Shown here: piece by piece, positions 62,561 through 64,000 of the stretch | Numbering within the stretch: position 1 is the stretch's first letter | Layout of the letters: every line of letters starts with the position of its first letter | Assembly: GCF_000684975.1 (NCBI RefSeq) | Contig: NZ_BAXZ01000029.1 | Location: 1-64,000, forward strand | Direction: 5' to 3' | Source of the DNA: Paraburkholderia acidipaludis NBRC 101816 | GTDB lineage: Bacteria > Pseudomonadota > Gammaproteobacteria > Burkholderiales > Burkholderiaceae | Length of the DNA: 64,000 nt | Program-made: the position numbers and the translations under genes | The notes under the pieces: model-generated | Databases searched by the model: none | The model's input: the letters and a program-made list of their open reading frames with translations, nothing else | What the model was told of the DNA's origin: nothing

Positions 62561-63202
62561 ATGACCAGCCTTCTCGATGCGCATTGGCCGATCTGGGCCG
62601 CCGTGGTGGGCAGCGGCATTTTCCACGGCGCGAACCCGGCGATGGGGTGGCTCTTCGCGACGGCACTCGGCCTGCAGCGCGGCAGCCGCACGGCCTTGCT
62701 GATGGCCCTGCCGCCCATCGCGCTCGGCCATGCCGCCTCGATCCCGCTGTTCACGACTTCCGCCGCGGCGCTCGGGGCATGGCTGCCGGAAGGCGGCCTG
62801 CACTGGATGCTCGGCGCACTGCTGATCGGCTGGGCCGCATGGCAGCAAGCCTATGGCCATCGGCATCGCGTGCGCATGGGCATAACGGCGGGTTTTGCGG
62901 GACTCGCCGCATGGTCGGCGCTGATGGCGACGCTGCACGGCGCGGGCTTGATGCTGATGCCCGCCTTGTTGCCGCTGTGCGGAGGCGCGCCCGGCGCCGC
63001 CGGCGCCGCGCATACGCTCACGGTCTCGCTGCAGTTCACGGCGCTGCATACGCTTGCTACGCTCGCCACGACGGCCGCCATCGCGCTCGCGGCCTATGAA
63101 TACGTGGGGCTCGGTCTGCTGCGGCGCGGCTGGATCAATTTCGACTGGCTCTGGCGCGGCGCGCTGGTCGCCACCGGCACGCTCGTGATGGCGGCGGGTT
63201 GA
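62561..63202 (+). CDS. Polytopic membrane protein with conserved-looking His motifs
   Basis: The 213-residue protein has about six membrane segments. Intramembrane histidines occur in GSGIFHGANPAMGW (His22), MATLHGAGLMLMP and TALHTLATLAT. The H-G-x-N-P pattern next to a helix recalls metal-handling membrane families such as HupE/UreJ and the NicO/UreH group, but I cannot assign it to one. It begins 14 bases after the methanethiol oxidase-like gene and is probably co-transcribed. A role in supplying copper or handling a product of that enzyme is inference only. Confidence 0.7.
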   Translation: MTSLLDAHWPIWAAVVGSGIFHGANPAMGWLFATALGLQRGSRTALLMALPPIALGHAASIPLFTTSAAALGAWLPEGGLHWMLGALLIGWAAWQQAYGHRHRVRMGITAGFAGLAAWSALMATLHGAGLMLMPALLPLCGGAPGAAGAAHTLTVSLQFTALHTLATLATTAAIALAAYEYVGLGLLRRGWINFDWLWRGALVATGTLVMAAG

Positions 63203-63245
63203 GCGGGCGGGTCGAACAAAACGAACCGCGCACGCCGCGCGGCGC

Positions 63246-64000
63246 TCACGCGTTCGCGGGGAAATCGGCGCCGATGCTCACTTCACGCCATGCCTCGATC
63301 TCGGCCAGCGCCACACGCAAACGCTCCGACACCGCGCCTACGCCAAACGCCCCCAGCACGAGATGGCGCGGCGCTTGCTCCACTTCGGTCACGCGTATCA
63401 TCGCCTGCGCCGCGCGCGCCGGGTCGCCCGGCTGATGGCCGCTGCCCTCGGCGGTGCGCTTCATGCGCGCGCCGGCGGTCTGCTCGTAATCGGCGATGCG
63501 ATTCGGCGTCTGCACGAGCGAGCGCCCCGCCCAATCGGTGCGGAACGGTCCCGGCTCCACGCAGGTCACCTTGATGCCGAGCGGGCCGACTTCGGCGAGC
63601 AGCGCATCGGAAAAGCCCTCGACAGCATGCTTGGTGGCCGCGTAATAGCCCGAGCCTGGAAAGCCCACGAGCCCCGCCACCGACGTAATGCTGATCACAT
63701 GCCCCTTGCGGCGCTCGCGCATGCCGGGCAGCACCGCGCGCGTCAGCGCGAAGAGGCCGAATACATTGGTGTCGAACTGTGCGCGAATCTCGCGTTCGTC
63801 GCCCTCTTCGATCGAGCTCTGGTAGCCATAGCCGGCGTTGTTCACCAGCACGTCGATAGCGCCGAATTGCGCGTGCGCGGCCTTCACGGCCGCATCGACC
63901 TGCGCGGGGTCGTTGACGTCGAGCGTCACGCGCAGCAGACGCTCGCCGGCTTCGGGCGCGAGATCTTCGAGGACAGCCTGGTTGCGTGCCGTCGCGACGC
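63246..64000 (-). CDS. Short-chain dehydrogenase/reductase, cut by window edge
   Basis: The frame continues to the right edge (VATARNQAVLEDLAPEAGER upstream of LRVTLDVNDP), so the N-terminal cofactor motif lies outside. Visible parts are VLVNNAGYG, the catalytic Ser in ISITSVAGLVGFPGSG, YYAATKHAVEG and the post-catalytic VTCVEPGPFRTDWAG. The order matches SDRs of the oxidoreductase group related to 17-beta-HSD/retinol dehydrogenase-like proteins. About 250 residues are present. The neighbour on the left is the membrane protein gene, convergent with a 43-base gap. The substrate is unknown. Confidence 0.87.
   Translation of the reverse strand, partial: VATARNQAVLEDLAPEAGERLLRVTLDVNDPAQVDAAVKAAHAQFGAIDVLVNNAGYGYQSSIEEGDEREIRAQFDTNVFGLFALTRAVLPGMRERRKGHVISITSVAGLVGFPGSGYYAATKHAVEGFSDALLAEVGPLGIKVTCVEPGPFRTDWAGRSLVQTPNRIADYEQTAGARMKRTAEGSGHQPGDPARAAQAMIRVTEVEQAPRHLVLGAFGVGAVSERLRVALAEIEAWREVSIGADFPANA

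Overview
The window is high-GC DNA from a Burkholderiales bacterium, most likely Paraburkholderia, Caballeronia or Burkholderia. The main evidence is a cepacian-type exopolysaccharide cluster (bce) with the characteristic gene order, plus DUF2968-like, DUF4148 and DUF4337 proteins that are common in this group. No rRNA, tRNA, CRISPR array, prophage or complete insertion sequence was seen.

Region 1 (1-24.7 kb) is the cepacian cluster. Reading leftward from the M gene, the bceMNOPQR half is bceM and bceN (GDP-D-rhamnose synthesis), bceO (acyltransferase), bceP (secreted beta-propeller), bceQ (Wzx flippase) and bceR (double glycosyltransferase). It runs off the left edge, so bceS and bceT would be expected outside. 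The bceA-K half supplies GDP-mannose (bceA), the lipid-linked glucose primer (bceB), UDP-glucuronate (bceC), the phosphatase/BY-kinase pair (bceD, bceF), the outer-membrane export lipoprotein (bceE), glycosyltransferases (bceG, H, J, K) and the polymerase (bceI). The two halves meet tail to tail at bceM/bceK. AT-rich divergent control regions with dyad symmetry lie between bceP/bceO and between bceB/bceA. A transposase-derived DNA-binding protein lies just beyond bceA, behind a shared hairpin.

Region 2 (26.4-34.4 kb) holds two small secreted proteins, a DUF4337 membrane protein and a complete branched-chain amino-acid ABC transporter (livK-H-M-G-F, minus strand) with a strong intrinsic terminator and a hairpin between livK and livH. 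An AT-rich gene-free stretch lies upstream of livK.

Region 3 (34.4-42.8 kb) contains a class V aminotransferase, a methyltransferase, a HAD phosphatase, and a MarR-regulated tripartite efflux operon (FUSC inner-membrane protein, DUF1656 protein, HlyD adaptor, NodT outer-membrane factor).

Region 4 (42.8-47.3 kb) looks accessory: small membrane proteins, coiled-coil proteins and a DUF2968-like protein, mostly of unknown function, followed by two pilin-like genes without chaperone or usher.

Region 5 (47.4-58.4 kb, minus strand) is a periplasmic unit: a NarL-type response regulator and DISM-type histidine kinase, then a giant thioester alpha-2-macroglobulin and penicillin-binding protein 1C, the last two translationally coupled. 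Region 6 (58.7-64 kb) holds a small unknown protein, a divergent SDR/TetR pair with an elaborate operator, a DUF4148 protein, a selenium-binding-protein-family (methanethiol oxidase-like) gene followed by a histidine-motif membrane protein, and a second SDR cut by the right edge.
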